From Holothuria scabra (Eukaryota > Echinodermata > Holothuroidea > Aspidochirotida > Holothuriidae), in the NCBI GenBank assembly GCA_037179385.1, contig CM074179.1, positions 71,881,683-71,945,682 on the forward strand: a DNA stretch of 64,000 nt. The letters are read 5' to 3'. The position numbers were made by a program, and so were the translations under genes. Within the stretch, counting starts at the first letter, position 1, and each line of letters opens with the position of its first letter. Below are positions 13,666-24,300 of the stretch, in pieces. The notes beneath the pieces are model-generated. The model ran no database searches. It was not told where the DNA came from and saw only the letters and a list, made by a program, of their open reading frames with translations.

Positions 13666-16600
13666 TTTGCTTCGGATGGCATGAAGTATTTATTCAATTT
13701 CTCTACATTTCAGCAAACCTTTAAATTAAATTACGAGGGTATCGATCTGCTTTTTTAGAGAGAATTACAGTTTTGCATGGAGGGAGAATATTCTAAAGAA
13801 AATTAAATATTGAAACTTGTTCATCGCAACTTGAAAGTTTTGCATATGAGGTAATTTTCTCCATTTTACTGATATGCAATAATCTCAATTTCTAATTTGC
13901 TTTGGTATACTAAATGTAAAGTACAATTCATACAATGTAAATAGTCTCAGCAATTTTTTAGAAGAAAAATCGCTCTCCACATAGTTTCATCATTCAAGTA
14001 AATGCAAGAGATCCCTTATTCCCGTTTACTTATCACGAAAAGGGAATAATATTTCATTCCTCTCATGAATTAATTATAGGTAAAATTCATTCTTCAAACT
14101 TCATGTGATTGAAATTTTAAAATAAGGAACGGTGGAGACCACCAAAATATATTTCTTTGAGAATAATTAACAAGACATTTGATCCGTTTCAGTTCGTTCC
14201 TCCATGTTGTAGGTTTGGCAATGTCTTTCCTTGAAATATGCAAATTCACATTCTAAAAACCATAAAGTGAATTCCAGTTACTCCTCAATAGACCTTAAGA
14301 ATATGATGTCACAGTCACAGAGCGGAAAGTACGCCTTCCTTTGGGGCACAATGAACCACCACAGACAAATGCAGACAACTGATTTGTCAACCAGTCGAAT
14401 ACGCGTATAGTCTGCTACACGTGCAGGAGAATTCTTTTGGGTGTGGCCACATGCTCCATTGTTCTGTCCATGAATGACGTTAGTGGGTCGTCAATGCACA
14501 AGGTCTATCGAGATCAAAGTGTTTTTTTTTTTTTTAGTGTTTTTTTTTTTTTTTTTTTTTAGTGTTTTTTTTTTTTTTATTCTTCTCAATCAGCAACAAA
14601 AGCAATTACTACAAGTTGTACAAAAAGCATTATCCAAAGAAACTCAACAATATTTTAGAACAGACAAAATAGTGATAATTAAAGCAGCCTATTAAAATAT
14701 GACAGATTATAATGCTAAACAATACTGAACTCAAGCTGTAAACCAAGAAGCCATGGCCGCCATCGATCTAAAAAGTTCTCACGTTTAAGCGTAACGCAAT
14801 CATTGTAGTACAAAATTGAAAGCAAGTTCTTAGCATAGTTCTTAAAACTAAGGAAATTTAAGGCATCATTTTGTATTTTACATCTATAAATATAAAATTT
14901 AAACCAGATCAACAAAGTATTTATAGTTTCGTTATCATGTTGGTGATACGTTATACCAAAAATTAAAGTTACAGGATTAACAAACAAAGTATCATTGGTG
15001 CTATTATATACAAAATTCCTAAATTGTTCCCACATTGGCTGTACCTTTTCACAAAAAAACATAATATGACTAATCGTTTCTTTTTCTTTTGAGCAGAAAG
15101 TACACAAATCATGATCCAAAATGTTAATTTTTTTAAGTAGCAGTTGGTTGCCAAAATCCTTGTGTTTATCCTGTATTGAAACCAAGAAAACTTGCTTTCC
15201 AAATTTAGAGTAAAAGGTAATTTGTAGATTAAATTCCAATTTAGGTTATTACAACCGAGTTCTTCATACCATTTATCTTGAGACTTTATATGAGTGTCAG
15301 AAGCATAGGCAATTATTCTATAGAAGTCAGAACCCCCCTTGACTGATTTAAGTAGGATAGCATATAATTCTGGGATAAATGGTCTTCGTAGTTTACAACT
15401 CACATGGCCATTTAAGAAGCCTTTTACAGCTCTTAGAAGACCTTCATACTGCAAAAAATTTGTATTGATATTATAACGAGCAATAAAATTGTTAAGGGAA
15501 AGAAACTTTCCATCCTCGTCGATCAGATCATCAATAGTGTATACACCCCTTTGTAACCAAGTTTTAAAGTACAATGGTTTACAACCCACTTGAATTAAAT
15601 CGTTATGCCATAGACACTGATGTGTATTTGGATTTTTTCGAAGATCGATATCTATGGAACTTTTTAGTTTAATAATAGCCCTCAAAAGATCCTTATAAAA
15701 GGGGTTACTGATCAATTGCAGTCCTGCTTTTAAGTAAATCGGGCCCCCATCCCAAAGGAAATTGACCTTACTCTCGAGGAAGAAATAGAAAAGGGCATAA
15801 GAAGCCGTGGTAGGAGACGCCTTATAGTTCAAAGTTAGTTTGCAATAAAATAAACTTTAAGCCGCTCTTTAAATGCATATGGTGTTTTACACTTAGTAAA
15901 TTCAAAGGGTAAAGAATTCCATAATTTTTCTCCTATAAAACGAAGACCAAGTCTACAAAGGGGGGGGGGGGGTGATACACTGATTTGAAGTACGCGTGGT
16001 AAGGGTAATGGCTATCACGAAACTGAAAATGAGTACTAAATATTGACGGCCGAGGTTCTATTATGTAGCCAGTCAAAAATAAACAAACCGATATGATACC
16101 GATTTAAATCATAAATATTAAGAAGGTTAAGACAAGCGAAAAGAGGTGCAGTATGATGGCCATTGCAAATACATCTAATAGCCCTTTTCTGTAAAATAAA
16201 GCGCAGTATCATCATTAAGTAGAATAGGAAGTGACATAATGCATAAAGCCACGATAGTTTACCATGACCTACATCCCCTAATTCCACTAGTCAAGGCAAC
16301 TCTCATCAAGTCAAAACGTATTTGATTTACAATTGACTAGCTATCGTACAATTGTGAGTCACTTGCGAAAAAAACTATTGAAACCAAATTTTTGAAGACG
16401 TCTATGATTGAAGTTGCTACTTATAGCACCTACATCACAGCAGTATAATTGCACTATCCATACTCTCGCATAGCGAGAGAATAATTAGAAGAACTAAATA
16501 TCCAAATAGAGCTGAAAATACATTGTGATGCGTCGACATGGACATTTAAGTATCTTTGGCGCAGAAATTTATGGGGGAATAGCCTGTATCGCGTTCCCTC

Positions 16601-19600
16601 CACCAGTTTTCATGGGACGATATATCCCCGCATTCCGCAAGATTGTCGCCCTGTTTATACGACCAGGGCTGTGGACTTTAAAAAACTGGTGAGGGTGCAA
16701 GTCGCAAGGAAACTAGAGATCTAGAGATCTAGAGATTTTTGCTGCCAAAAACAACCTGAATTAAGGAAAGTGTGCTTCCCGTGCCTAATTTCTGCCTGCC
16801 CCGGATTGCCAGGTTTTAGATGTTTGATGTTCTTGGAAATTTTAAGGAGACGTTTTGTTAATATTTTAAATAGCCTACAAAAATGCAAATCTGATATATA
16901 CTGCGACATTCTTAAATCGAATAAATAATATGGTCATCGTAGTGTTGCAACGAGACACAATGAAAATCAATACAAATGAGAAGAAAATTCGTTTCTTGGT
17001 GGGACGGAACCTGCTATGAGCGATGTAGCACCCAATAGTGTATTGAGGGCTGGGCACCGTTCGAGTTTGAGAGATAAGGATCGGAGCACATCGGAATAGA
17101 CAGAACGTTAAATACGTCTTCCTGTCAGAAATACAAACCAGCGGAGCCCCATCATCAATTTCGAAGCGTACAGAACAACCCCTTAGCTGGAAATGGATTT
17201 CCCAAACTTATCAGCATAATTTACGTAGTCGCTATTTAAAATTGCAGTTTAATCTTCACAAGGATAAAATATGAGCTAAAACGTTAAGCGTTAAAAACAT
17301 AACCAGAACAAATGAAGATGCAGAGGTGCATTTTTTGTTTGTGCGAGTGGGGGAGAGTGTAACGTAATTGCGTCAGAAGCTGATGCTTTATCGTGAGGGC
17401 GTGAGAAAGCAGAGGGAACGCATGATTCTCAACGTTGACAGTGACGAGCTTCTAAGTAATAATCGGACATAATACAATATGAAGAAGTATGAACCCGTGC
17501 AGGTAATTCATTGGACGTCGTCTAGGGGGAGCGAGGTATAAGGGCCTGAAATATTGAATATTAGTTGAATACTGAAGGTCTGACTCACCAACACCGTGAA
17601 AAATACTGAGCGTGTTTAATCATTAAGCTTATAAAGGTCATGATTAAAGCAGGTTGTGCTGTTATTTTTACGTTTCCAGTGTTCATCAAATGTACGGACT
17701 GCACTCCATACAAATGTAAAAAGCTTACAAAACTAACGTACCTTAGTCCTTTTTCCAAAAATGAGCAAAAATTCGAAAAATTTTCAAAAAGATTTTAACG
17801 GTTTTGAAGCGCTGTTCTACCTTATTATCTAGCTCTATCTCCGCCCAATGAATTTGATGCATATTCAGAAGGTCATTTTGAGAAGGGGTCAAGCAAAGCG
17901 TAAACAAAACAGACGGTAAAATTTCGTTCAATTGATACATACGTTATTCGAACGGCGTTTCATTTGCGAACCCAGATTCAGTGACAAATCCCTATTCACT
18001 CGTTTCGGCTCCATCGTTGAGTTTTTAATTTTGTCGCTGATTGTGGGATGTAATCCTTCCAAAGTTTCAAGATAACGTTCACTTTCTCTTTGGTTTGATG
18101 CTAGGGCTAAAAGCCATTCAAAAAGAAACTTCGGGCTATGGTTAAACTAACTGTGAGTCTATTCTGTATTGAGAACGGTTGTGATAGAAGTCCCGTACTG
18201 CATGTACAGAACATGTGATACATTGGCAATACGTACATCGTTGTGTCAAAGCGTAAACGATATGGATAGGCATAATTTGACGTCATTTATTTCTTGCTTT
18301 GTGATTGGTCAAATTGAGATGAGCGCTCGTTTGTCTTTGCATAAGATTTTAGCCGAAAAAAGTTGATGAAGTTTCTTTCTATTGTAATTAACGGTCTAAT
18401 TAGTGAAATTTCTCCGGGAAAAATCCTGTCGTGAATGATTTCTACCAGGTTGTTATCAAATGGAAGAGCAAGATTGTAGATTAATGATGAAGGTTATTTT
18501 TTCATCAAACAGCATAACCTGCTTTAACTAATGTTTCCTCATGCATTATGTCATTTTATAGTGTATTAAATAATGACACAACACTAGACTAACCACCAGT
18601 TACTTTGAGTGAGTAAGTTTTGACGAATCCCAATAAGGCCAAGCTATTTTAAGCTATCTACGATTGGAGCTACATATAGACGAATCCGATTAGCGCTTGT
18701 TTTTAGTGACTGTAGGGCGTCATTAGTGGGGTCCATCAGCCTACAATCGTCTTTATTTATTGTTAACAAGAATTACAGACCCTCATATTTAGTGAAATTG
18801 GAGAATGCAAGATTTAAATTAATGTACAACCATCCATGATAGAGGTAACCAAGGAAATCGAAAGATTTTAAGGTGACGGACCCCAATTATGGCCGACTGA
18901 AATCAGACCGTCACTTGATGTCCGGATTCGTGTATATTGCCTTGCACAACTGCAGAAGTATAGGATATACATAAAATTTTACAAAGCTGAAATTGGCTGT
19001 ATTTGGCGAGGAACAAATTCAATGAGCAGTAAATGCATTGTGATATACAGCTATACCATCCATCATAAAGAGCGATCGGAAATAGTCAGTCAGGCAAAAG
19101 CATGGGCGAATAAGGGACGACAAGCTTTCATGGGGGCAGTTCCCATTCTGCCCCCCTCCCCTTACTGGGATTTTGAATATTTATTTTTTATTGTGTTGCT
19201 TTGTTTTCTCCCCAGCACCACAAAGGGGATGAGCTTTCCAGGAGACCTTACTGGTGTCAAGACATTCCTCTCTCTCTCTCTCTCTTTTAGAACAAAAAAA
19301 AATACGTAGTACATTTCGACTTAACCATAAAGGAGTAATTCCCGTCTGTTTAACAGAAAAAAAACTTTCATATTTTAAAGGTTAATTTTCATAAATACAG
19401 AAAGATATAGATAATCACGTTAATGGCGTATTGCAAAGGTTCTCTAAGAAATAACGTCCTTTAAGGGAATATTCCATTTATGTGTTGCTCAAGAATAATT
19501 TATAGGCCCTCAAAACTTCATAACATACAACATCTGTAACTGTTGAACAGCATGATAACCCTGGCCTGTAAAAGGAGATACAGCTTGGATTATAACTTAG

Positions 19601-19984
19601 ATTGAGTGGTACAAAATGTTTAAAGGTTTATTCTTTGTAAACATGCGTCTTGATGAATTTTAAAGGTAAGATATCCCAAAAGTATATTTTTTTCAACCAT
19701 ACTTAGGTACATCCTAACGAAAGGCTTAGAGAAGATAAGATTTTCACATGGATTGTAATGATACACCCAATATCGCTCATGATATATGAACATCATAACC
19801 GTAAACACTATCTGGTAACATAATTTAAGAACGTCGCTTTGTTTACTTGAGTTATACCCTTTTTGTTTTGACTTGAATCAAAGCTGCATTTCGAATCACT
19901 ACAGGTCTTATGGGGCTAACATATCTCACAGTTGGCATGTTAATCCTCCAAATTGTAAACTCCAAATTATTATTTTTTTTTTAG
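5787..19984 (+). CDS. Secreted cysteine-rich peptide gene 1, three exons, C-terminus frameshifted
   Basis: The join is 5787-5847, 11884-12018 and 19905-19984, giving 91 residues. Exon 1 codes a signal peptide (MNSALFFVVILL...), exon 2 an eight-cysteine domain with pattern C-x3-C-x-C-C-x5-C-x14-C-x6-C-x3-C, and exon 3 a short tail. Both introns are phase 1 with GT/AG borders (GGTGAGT and GGTAGTA donors). The same structure is found in a paralogue at 42263-55855, which supports it as a real gene. I chose the ATG at 5787 because it is conserved in the paralogue; an in-frame ATG at 5763 would add eight residues. Exon 3 is shortened by a net 10 bases against gene 2. Its tail is therefore read in another frame as a hydrophobic stretch without cysteines, ending at TAG 19982. 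It could be a decaying copy or one with a changed tail. Size, secretion and cysteine density suit a defence, venom-like or signalling peptide, but the family is not recognised. Confidence 0.6.
7047..8415 (-). mobile_element. Tx1/L1-like LINE fragment in intron 1 of gene 1
   Basis: The minus strand reads the post-RT C-terminal part of a LINE ORF2. From about 8410 it has the 'thumb' region (FIRQICIAWS, LIWNNSF, FTKFYGICSAIP), then HYFQFRFLHRILGTNKLL and a zinc knuckle CTFC...HLFWSC near 7790-7740. The C-terminal tail beyond about 7660 has stop codons. The T-run at 7050-7060 fits a minus-strand poly-A tail. The 5' side stops abruptly at a GATTC pentanucleotide array. It is absent from the matching intron of gene 2, so it was inserted after the duplication or lost there. 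Antisense to the host gene. Confidence 0.85.
8430..8690. repeat. GATTC/GATTT pentanucleotide microsatellite
   Basis: There is a core array of GATTC units with GATTT variants (about 8480-8600), flanked by degenerate TTTCG/GCTTC-type repeats to about 8690. Because the five-base unit carries no stop on the minus strand, all frames stay open and give long N-R-I-E-S repeats. These are not proteins. It abuts the 5' end of the LINE at 7047-8415. Confidence 0.9.
8820..11790 (-). mobile_element. Tx1/L1-like LINE, longest copy, endonuclease end to 3' end
   Basis: Read on the minus strand from 11790. First comes the end of the endonuclease domain (EKYDLINVWRERNP near 11725-11690), then a linker, then RT (GKSPGSDGISIDFYKFFW near 10990-10915). 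Next is the catalytic ADD motif (NDADDTALF near 10295-10270) and the zinc knuckle CTFC...HLFGDC near 9190-9130. A degraded tail follows to about 8820. The residue before ADD is Asp where Tyr or Phe is usual. Several frameshifts and stops break the frame (for example between 9390 and 10000), so it cannot work. The start of the endonuclease is missing. It lies antisense in intron 1 of gene 1. Confidence 0.85.
11840..12400 (+). repeat. Segmental duplicate X1, exon 2 neighbourhood
   Basis: Aligns with 48985-49460 around exon 2 of gene 2. The start of intron 2 is strongly similar (CATACATTTCTATCAGA-type words in both), whereas the exon itself is much less similar. The match fades near 12400. Confidence 0.7.
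11884..12018 (+). CDS. Gene 1 exon 2: eight-cysteine domain
   Basis: The exon follows a good acceptor (TTTTCCCAACAG) and ends G|GTAGTA, phase 1 on both sides, 135 bases. It reads GKKCYGLCYCC at the start and PGCKNKIEDCWRTC near the end. The eight cysteines are spaced C-x3-C-x-C-C-x5-C-x14-C-x6-C-x3-C. All spacings except the first match exon 2 of gene 2. Lysine and aromatic residues are frequent, unlike the more acidic start of gene 2. Confidence 0.7.
12019..13342 (+). other. Intron 2 of gene 1, unassigned part
   Basis: After about 400 bases shared with gene 2, I see nothing identifiable up to 13342. One low-complexity phrase near 12700 (CAGGGGGTTGTGCACCCTTG) resembles a phrase near 54100 and may be a dispersed repeat. 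Confidence 0.4.
13343..13662 (-). mobile_element. 3' end of a minus-strand retroelement with TTCAG tail
   Basis: Four TTCAG units at 13343-13362 precede TTTATT (AATAAA on the minus strand) at 13370-13375. Tandem short repeats just after an AATAAA are typical of CR1/RTE-like 3' ends. A long T-run at 13637-13662 may be the tail of a second insertion. No coding part is visible. Confidence 0.45.
14521..15835 (-). mobile_element. Second-family Tx1/L1-like LINE fragment in intron 2 of gene 1
   Basis: The minus strand reads the post-RT part of ORF2: FFLESKVNFLWDGGP near 15780-15735, then KYEGL-type 'thumb' sequence (LQYEGLLRAVKG), and SKFSWFQYRINTRILATN near 15210-15160. A zinc knuckle CTFC...HIMFFC follows near 15110-15055. 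One frameshift near 15120-15235 splits it into two overlapping frames. Long T-runs at 14521-14578 are its poly-A tail on the minus strand. It differs clearly from the LINEs at 7-12 kb. Truncated at about 15835 against another retroelement end. Confidence 0.85.
15836..16290 (-). mobile_element. CR1/RTE-like LINE fragment, ORF2 C-terminus
   Basis: The minus strand gives ILQKRAIRCICNGHHTAPLF near 16200-16140, then LNIYDLNRYHIGLFIF. In another frame near 15945-15850 it gives GEKLWNSLPFEFTK and YAFKERLK. These are the classic end motifs of CR1/jockey/RTE-type reverse transcriptases ('L-Q-K-R-A-x-R' and 'W-N-S-L-P'). A G-run at 15961-15972 marks a frame break. The rest of the element is missing; the LINE at 14521-15835 sits directly on its 3' side. 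Confidence 0.7.
17644..18527. mobile_element. piggyBac-like TTAA-flanked non-autonomous element, 884 bp
   Basis: TTAA stands at both ends (17644-17647, 18524-18527). Inside them are inverted repeats, AGCAGGTTGTGCTGTT on the left and AGCAGGTTATGCTGTT on the reversed right, with one mismatch. The matching place in the gene 2 copy, near 54612-54620, reads straight through (GGGTAAACTGATG), so that is the empty site. There is no transposase frame. TTAA target duplication is the hallmark of the piggyBac superfamily; the assignment rests on that alone. It contains an in-phase cysteine-rich reading frame after a good 3' splice site (17680-17798). Confidence 0.75.
18675..18936. mobile_element. 262-bp MITE with TATA ends
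   Basis: Terminal inverted repeats are TATAGACGAATCCG on the left and TATACACGAATCCG on the reversed right, one mismatch in 14. The gene 2 copy reads TACGTTTATTGCC without interruption near 54761-54772. No coding capacity. The superfamily is not clear; the duplicated target could be TA, ATA or TATA. Confidence 0.65.
19269..19288. repeat. TC dinucleotide run
   Basis: A short CT repeat within intron 2 of gene 1. The matching place in gene 2 (about 55092-55110) has a shorter, interrupted version. Confidence 0.7.
19905..19984 (+). CDS. Gene 1 exon 3: frameshifted terminal exon
   Basis: The acceptor TCACTACAG stands at the same place as TCATTGCAG of gene 2. In phase, the 25 codons after the split glycine read LMGLTYLTVGMLILQ and end in phenylalanines before TAG, with no cysteine. 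Against gene 2 the exon lacks a net 10 bases between its start and CACAGTTG. The old frame (SHSWHVNPPNCKLQ) is still visible but out of phase. In that frame two of the three gene 2 cysteines are also lost (TGC to TGG, TGT to ATT). Confidence 0.5.
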
Positions 19985-20406
19985 TTGTGTTCAAAGGTTA
20001 TTTTACCTCAAAGGATAATTTAAATGAACCATCAAACGCTGGGGACCCATATGAAAAAAAAATATGCGTGCAACAGATGGAGGAGATGGATACTCCAGGG
20101 AGGGACGAATATTTAAAATAAAAACTCCCCATGTGATCCATGTAAATGAATGGAAAACCCCGTAGTCTGAGTATTGGTCAACAGACTAGTGAGGCAACCG
20201 GAGGCAGCTTATAACAAAATATCCAATGGAAACTAAATTTGTGGGAGAACATCGGTGGCACGAAACATTTCTTCTCGGTAATAAATACTATAGGAGGTCG
20301 GGCATTGTGGTAAGAACCTATATATTACTTCGAATGAATCTGATGGGTAACATTGTAATCCCCGAAAAGTTGGATAACCTAACATAAGTCGTCAATGGTA
20401 CACCTA

Positions 20407-20412
20407 AATAAA
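20407..20412 (+). promoter_or_regulatory. Polyadenylation signal of gene 1
   Basis: AATAAA about 420 bases after the stop. An AATAAA stands at the equivalent place in gene 2 (56135-56140), after the shared phrase GGTACACCTA. Confidence 0.5.
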
Positions 20413-21035
20413 TTATATTGTCCAACTTCAATTGGTGATAAATATTTGTAAGTGTGGTTTTTAGTGCATTGCAGCTAAGTGCATTTTATCATACCTTGTT
20501 AAGGTCTCCTTATTGTTGTTAAAACAACAATTTACTGGTTGAGGTCAACTTGATTTTGTGATTTTTTGTGGTTTCTATTGTTGTCTCCTGGCAAATTGCA
20601 TGCAAGATAACGTTAAAAAAAAAACAAACATTACAGCTGCACTGCCAAGATTGTGTCGTGTGGTGGGAGTGGATTGATGGGTGATGAGATTCACAGGTGA
20701 TTCGGCTCTTTAGGTTTCCAGATGCGAAATGGTACAGTATTACAATGATCATTTGTTTGCCAGTTTTGTTATCATTTTGTTTTTCAATCTTGGTTCATGC
20801 TGTTATTAACGAAGGACGCCATCTCTCTCCCTTGGCTGCAGGCCTGGGATATTAAACGAAACTAACAAGTACTGAGTACAGAGGCTTCACGTGATGTCAT
20901 CAAAATGGATGGGATTATTTTTTTTTCTTTTCCGATACCCTTCTCATCGTCTTTCTGGAAGACTCCCTACCGTTTCTTTTTTCAAGTTTTCCAAAACTTG
21001 CTAAAGCGTTTGAAACTCTTTGAAAGCTTTACTCC

Positions 21036-21051
21036 CCCCCCCCCCCCCCGG
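21036..21051. repeat. Poly-C run
   Basis: A C homopolymer of about 14 bases in otherwise duplicated non-coding sequence. Confidence 0.8.
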
Positions 21052-21356
21052 CCAATTCATGAAATAGTTTTATTTGACGCACATGTAACTAAAATGCCTT
21101 TCCAGGGGAGATTTCTGGCCTTGCTTCTACACACAATAAACGAAACTGGAATGTAAGTACGGTTTTTTTTTAATTAATTGTTTTTTCCTAACTGGGCACC
21201 TATAGCCACAAACACCCTGAATTTGTTGAGTAAGATCCAAACGACCGAAGATTCACTTGACCGAAGGTTCGCCTATGGAATATTCACTCAAATGCGAAGC
21301 AGCCTTCCAACCAAGCGAACCTTTAATCTAGTTAATCTAGCGTATCTTCTTCATTC

Positions 21357-22608
21357 TACACTCTTAAAAAAATTGGGCAAATTTTGCCCAACTTTTTGAC
21401 CAACACTGGGCATCTATTCAACAACCTAAACAGTTGGGCAAAACTTTAACCAACCAAATTGGGTAAAGTTTGAACCCAACTGTTGGGCAAGAGATTACCC
21501 AACTGTTTGGTAAATTAGCATTTTAAAACATACCCACTTGTTGGGCACTTCTTTTATTAAGCTGTTGGGCAAATGCTTTAACCAAATGTTGGTTATATGT
21601 TAATCATCTTTTCCTTAAACGTTGGTGCTTTCTTTACATGTTAGGTTGTAGGTTATGGCTGCAGGGAGCTGCCACTGCAGCTCCATGGTTATGGCAACCC
21701 ATCAGTCCCGGTTAAAAAACCCTGGCTTAATAACCTATTTGGTTTGTCACTGAGTTTCGTATAGGTACGTCCAAAACTATCATTTTTAAAAGGCTCTGTA
21801 TTTTTAAAAGGCACTGTAAAATGATGTGTGTTAATGACGTGATGAAGTCTTGTAGTTTCATCAATGCATAAATGTGAACACAAGGGCTGCATGAGAATTA
21901 GCTGGTCCGTAGCTCTCATACACTGTTATCATGGTTATGAGACAGGTTTCTTGTTATGCCGAAATGTTTCAAATAATAATATATAAATGCTCATTCGGAC
22001 GTGAAAGAGAATATCCCAGATCCTGACCTCTCATTGGATAGCAGTTTTGCGCCAAATACGAATCATGGAATCTCATACAAATGTGTTCTAGTTCGTAGTA
22101 CTGTTTAAAGAATTTTATGGAAATAGAGATCGATTTCATGGTCTAAAGTAACGTACGAGTTTAGCTGTTTGGCCAATATAAAAGATGCCAAAGAGAATTT
22201 TCAGATTATGATACCATGGTCTGATTATGAGAAGAATTGTGAAACAAATCGGGTCAAGTGCACTGTTGTTTGGTGACAACACTGCAACCAACAATATACC
22301 CAACAAATTGGCAAAAAGTTACCCAACAAGTGGGTAAAGAGAAAATATGCTCAACTGTAGAATAAAATCTTATCGTCATTTTGACCAGTCAGTTGGGTAT
22401 AACAGAATACGCGTGCATGGAAGGGGAAATTTAACCATTATGTGAGCAAAGATTGACCCACACTTAAGCAATTACTTTTACTCAACAAAAACTTTGCCCA
22501 GCGTTTAAACATTGCACCAATTAGCCCCAAAGTTGGGCAAAGTTTAACCAACACATTTCATAAACTTCTTTAACCAACGGATATTTTACCCAACGTTTTA
22601 AGAGTGTA
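21357..22608. mobile_element. GGGCAA-rich TA-flanked MITE, copy 2
   Basis: Ends TACACTCTTAAAAAAATT and CGTTTTAAGAGTGTA. Arms are full of TTGGGCAAA/TTTGCCCAA words. The central part has ordinary sequence with ACGTGAAAGAGAATATCCC-type phrases and no transposase. It is nearly the same as the copy at 50626-51923. Block Y copies at about 34552-34562 and 62848-62856 keep the empty site (TTTCTAGTAAAT). Confidence 0.8.
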
Positions 22609-22611
22609 GTA

Positions 22612-22720
22612 AATCCTCTGTAAACAATGCATTGCAGGAAAAAAAAACATTTGAGGATTATAAAGCTTTGATTTTTTGAGAATCTCCAATTTTAACAGAA
22701 TCAATCAGGCAGTCTTCTGA
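22612..22720. repeat. Three-copy duplicated motif of block Y
   Basis: The stretch with GTAAACAATGCATTGCA and GAGAATCTCCAATTTT recurs at 34548-34660 and 62826-62945. The last copy shows that block Y resumes near the right end of the window. Confidence 0.65.
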
Positions 22721-23209
22721 AGCAAACAGGAATTAGATATCTTGTATATGATTATTTATTTGCTAAATGAACTTTTACCGGTCTAACGAGTTTTTTTCAG
22801 GACGAATTTTAGCCCATTAATTGTACCAGAGGATATGTTACGTGACTACTTCTTTTGTAGCTATCACTCATAAAGCTGCCAAGCTAGCCATTCATGGCAC
22901 TTTCAATGTACCATATCATGACTGTTAAGATTCTTTGCTACTGTGTTTCTGCTCAAAGTTCAAATACCCTTTCCAGAGCTTTGTTGTTCACTAAAAGCTT
23001 GGTTTGCCTCCGCCAGGTTCTAAGGCACATCAATTTCACAAAAAGTGCTTCAAGTGAGCTCCCCTTTTCACCAAATTTGATACTTTATTTAATATTCTTT
23101 TAATGGTTAGTAACAAAACACCCCGTCACCCTATCTGAAGGGGGACTAATTGGACGCATCAAAACACCTGGTAATTGGCATAAGTTTCCAGATTTAATTC
23201 GGGTAATGT

Positions 23210-24300
23210 TGCCCACCGTCTGCTTGGTAATTTTTGCAACTTTCTGGTTCATAAATTGTTAGAACTTGAAAATCTCGAAATGAATAACAACTAGCTTGTA
23301 AACATAAAAATATGAAGATTAATTGTAGATTTGTGATTTTGTGTGATAAATTTTAACCATATAGCTATTCAAACACGACAAAACACGACAACTACATTAA
23401 GAGTAAACATTGTGCTGGCGTTTAGAAGGCAGTTGGTGGATTAATGATTGTGATCGACTCATGATCACCTACAACGTACTTTTTGATACGAACCTAGGGT
23501 TCTATATTAAAGGTGAAATATAACAAATTTTACTAAATGGCTGTGAAGATCTTTCTAAGCTTTCTGAAATAAAAAAAATAACTTTGGTTAAGTGCATATT
23601 ATTTACTTTAATTTGAGGAACTTTAATTTTGACTTAGGCGTTTATCCTGAATATTTAGCCAAAGGACATATAACGGCGGAAGGTAACGCATACCTCATTT
23701 CAAATAGATAGATGTATCTTTCCTAAATGTCATAAAGGTCAACGAATCTTAAAAATAGAAACACCACGACGACTAATCAAGAATGATACAGTGGCAAGTT
23801 CCACTGACTGGAATGAGAAAGTGTCGAGAAGGTTTTACTATTCAAACTGACTAAGCACAAGTGGTGTCTTCTAATGATTGAAGGTATATGTTGTTACTAG
23901 ATATGTCAGAAAATGATAATGCATTTGCTTGACAGTTACCAACTAAAAGGGGTCTTAGTCATAGATGATATTTTACAAGTCTGTTTTTTTTTTCCGATCC
24001 TCGAGGAAAATTCTTTTAAATGCCGTACCTTTCCTTTTAAAGAGTGCTGAGATGCAAATTGGGCACTATGTTTGAATATTTCGAATCATATTCAGGAGTG
24101 CGTGGTGGTCCTTCGGGGTGTTCTTTTACATACCAGTATACACGCTCCTACTATTCCCAAATCATATCCTCCGAGTAGCTAGTTTTCTCTCGACGACTCC
24201 AAGGATGCTAGACCTGACCCCGGTTACCATCCCCATTGATCACACTTCTGGGGCTATAAAAAATATAAAAATACAACTCCGTCAGCCCCTATAAGAAGGA
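23210..24300. repeat. Duplicated block Y, copy 1, second part
   Basis: Aligns with 30605-31480 and in part with 36130-36930. Shared phrases are GGTAATTTTTGCAACTTTC, CAAACACGACAAAACACGAC and ACACTTCTGGGGC. No open frame with conserved sense is shared between the copies, so I take it as non-coding. Confidence 0.65.

Larger units (their letters stand above)
16335..20760 (+). repeat. Segmental duplicate X1, distal intron 2 to 3' flank
   Basis: Aligns with 52445-56530 over most of its length (start phrase GTGAGTCACTT). It holds the distal part of intron 2, exon 3 and the 3' flank of gene 1. This copy has two extra segments, 17644-18527 and 18675-18936, both bounded by inverted repeats. They are missing from the other copy, so both are insertions here. 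Confidence 0.75.
20720..23220. repeat. Duplicated block Y, copy 1, first part
   Basis: Aligns with 31525-35430 and with 56505-58520. Shared phrases include TTGTTTGCCAGTTTT and the stretch around GAACTAACAAGTGCTGAGT. This copy lacks the TTAA foldback MITE of the other two; the empty site is ATTTAA-like at 20850-20856. It also lacks about 1.85 kb between GAGG-TTCAC (about 20880) and the GGAAGA-TCCCTAC stretch (about 20957). No exon is recognised. Confidence 0.65.
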
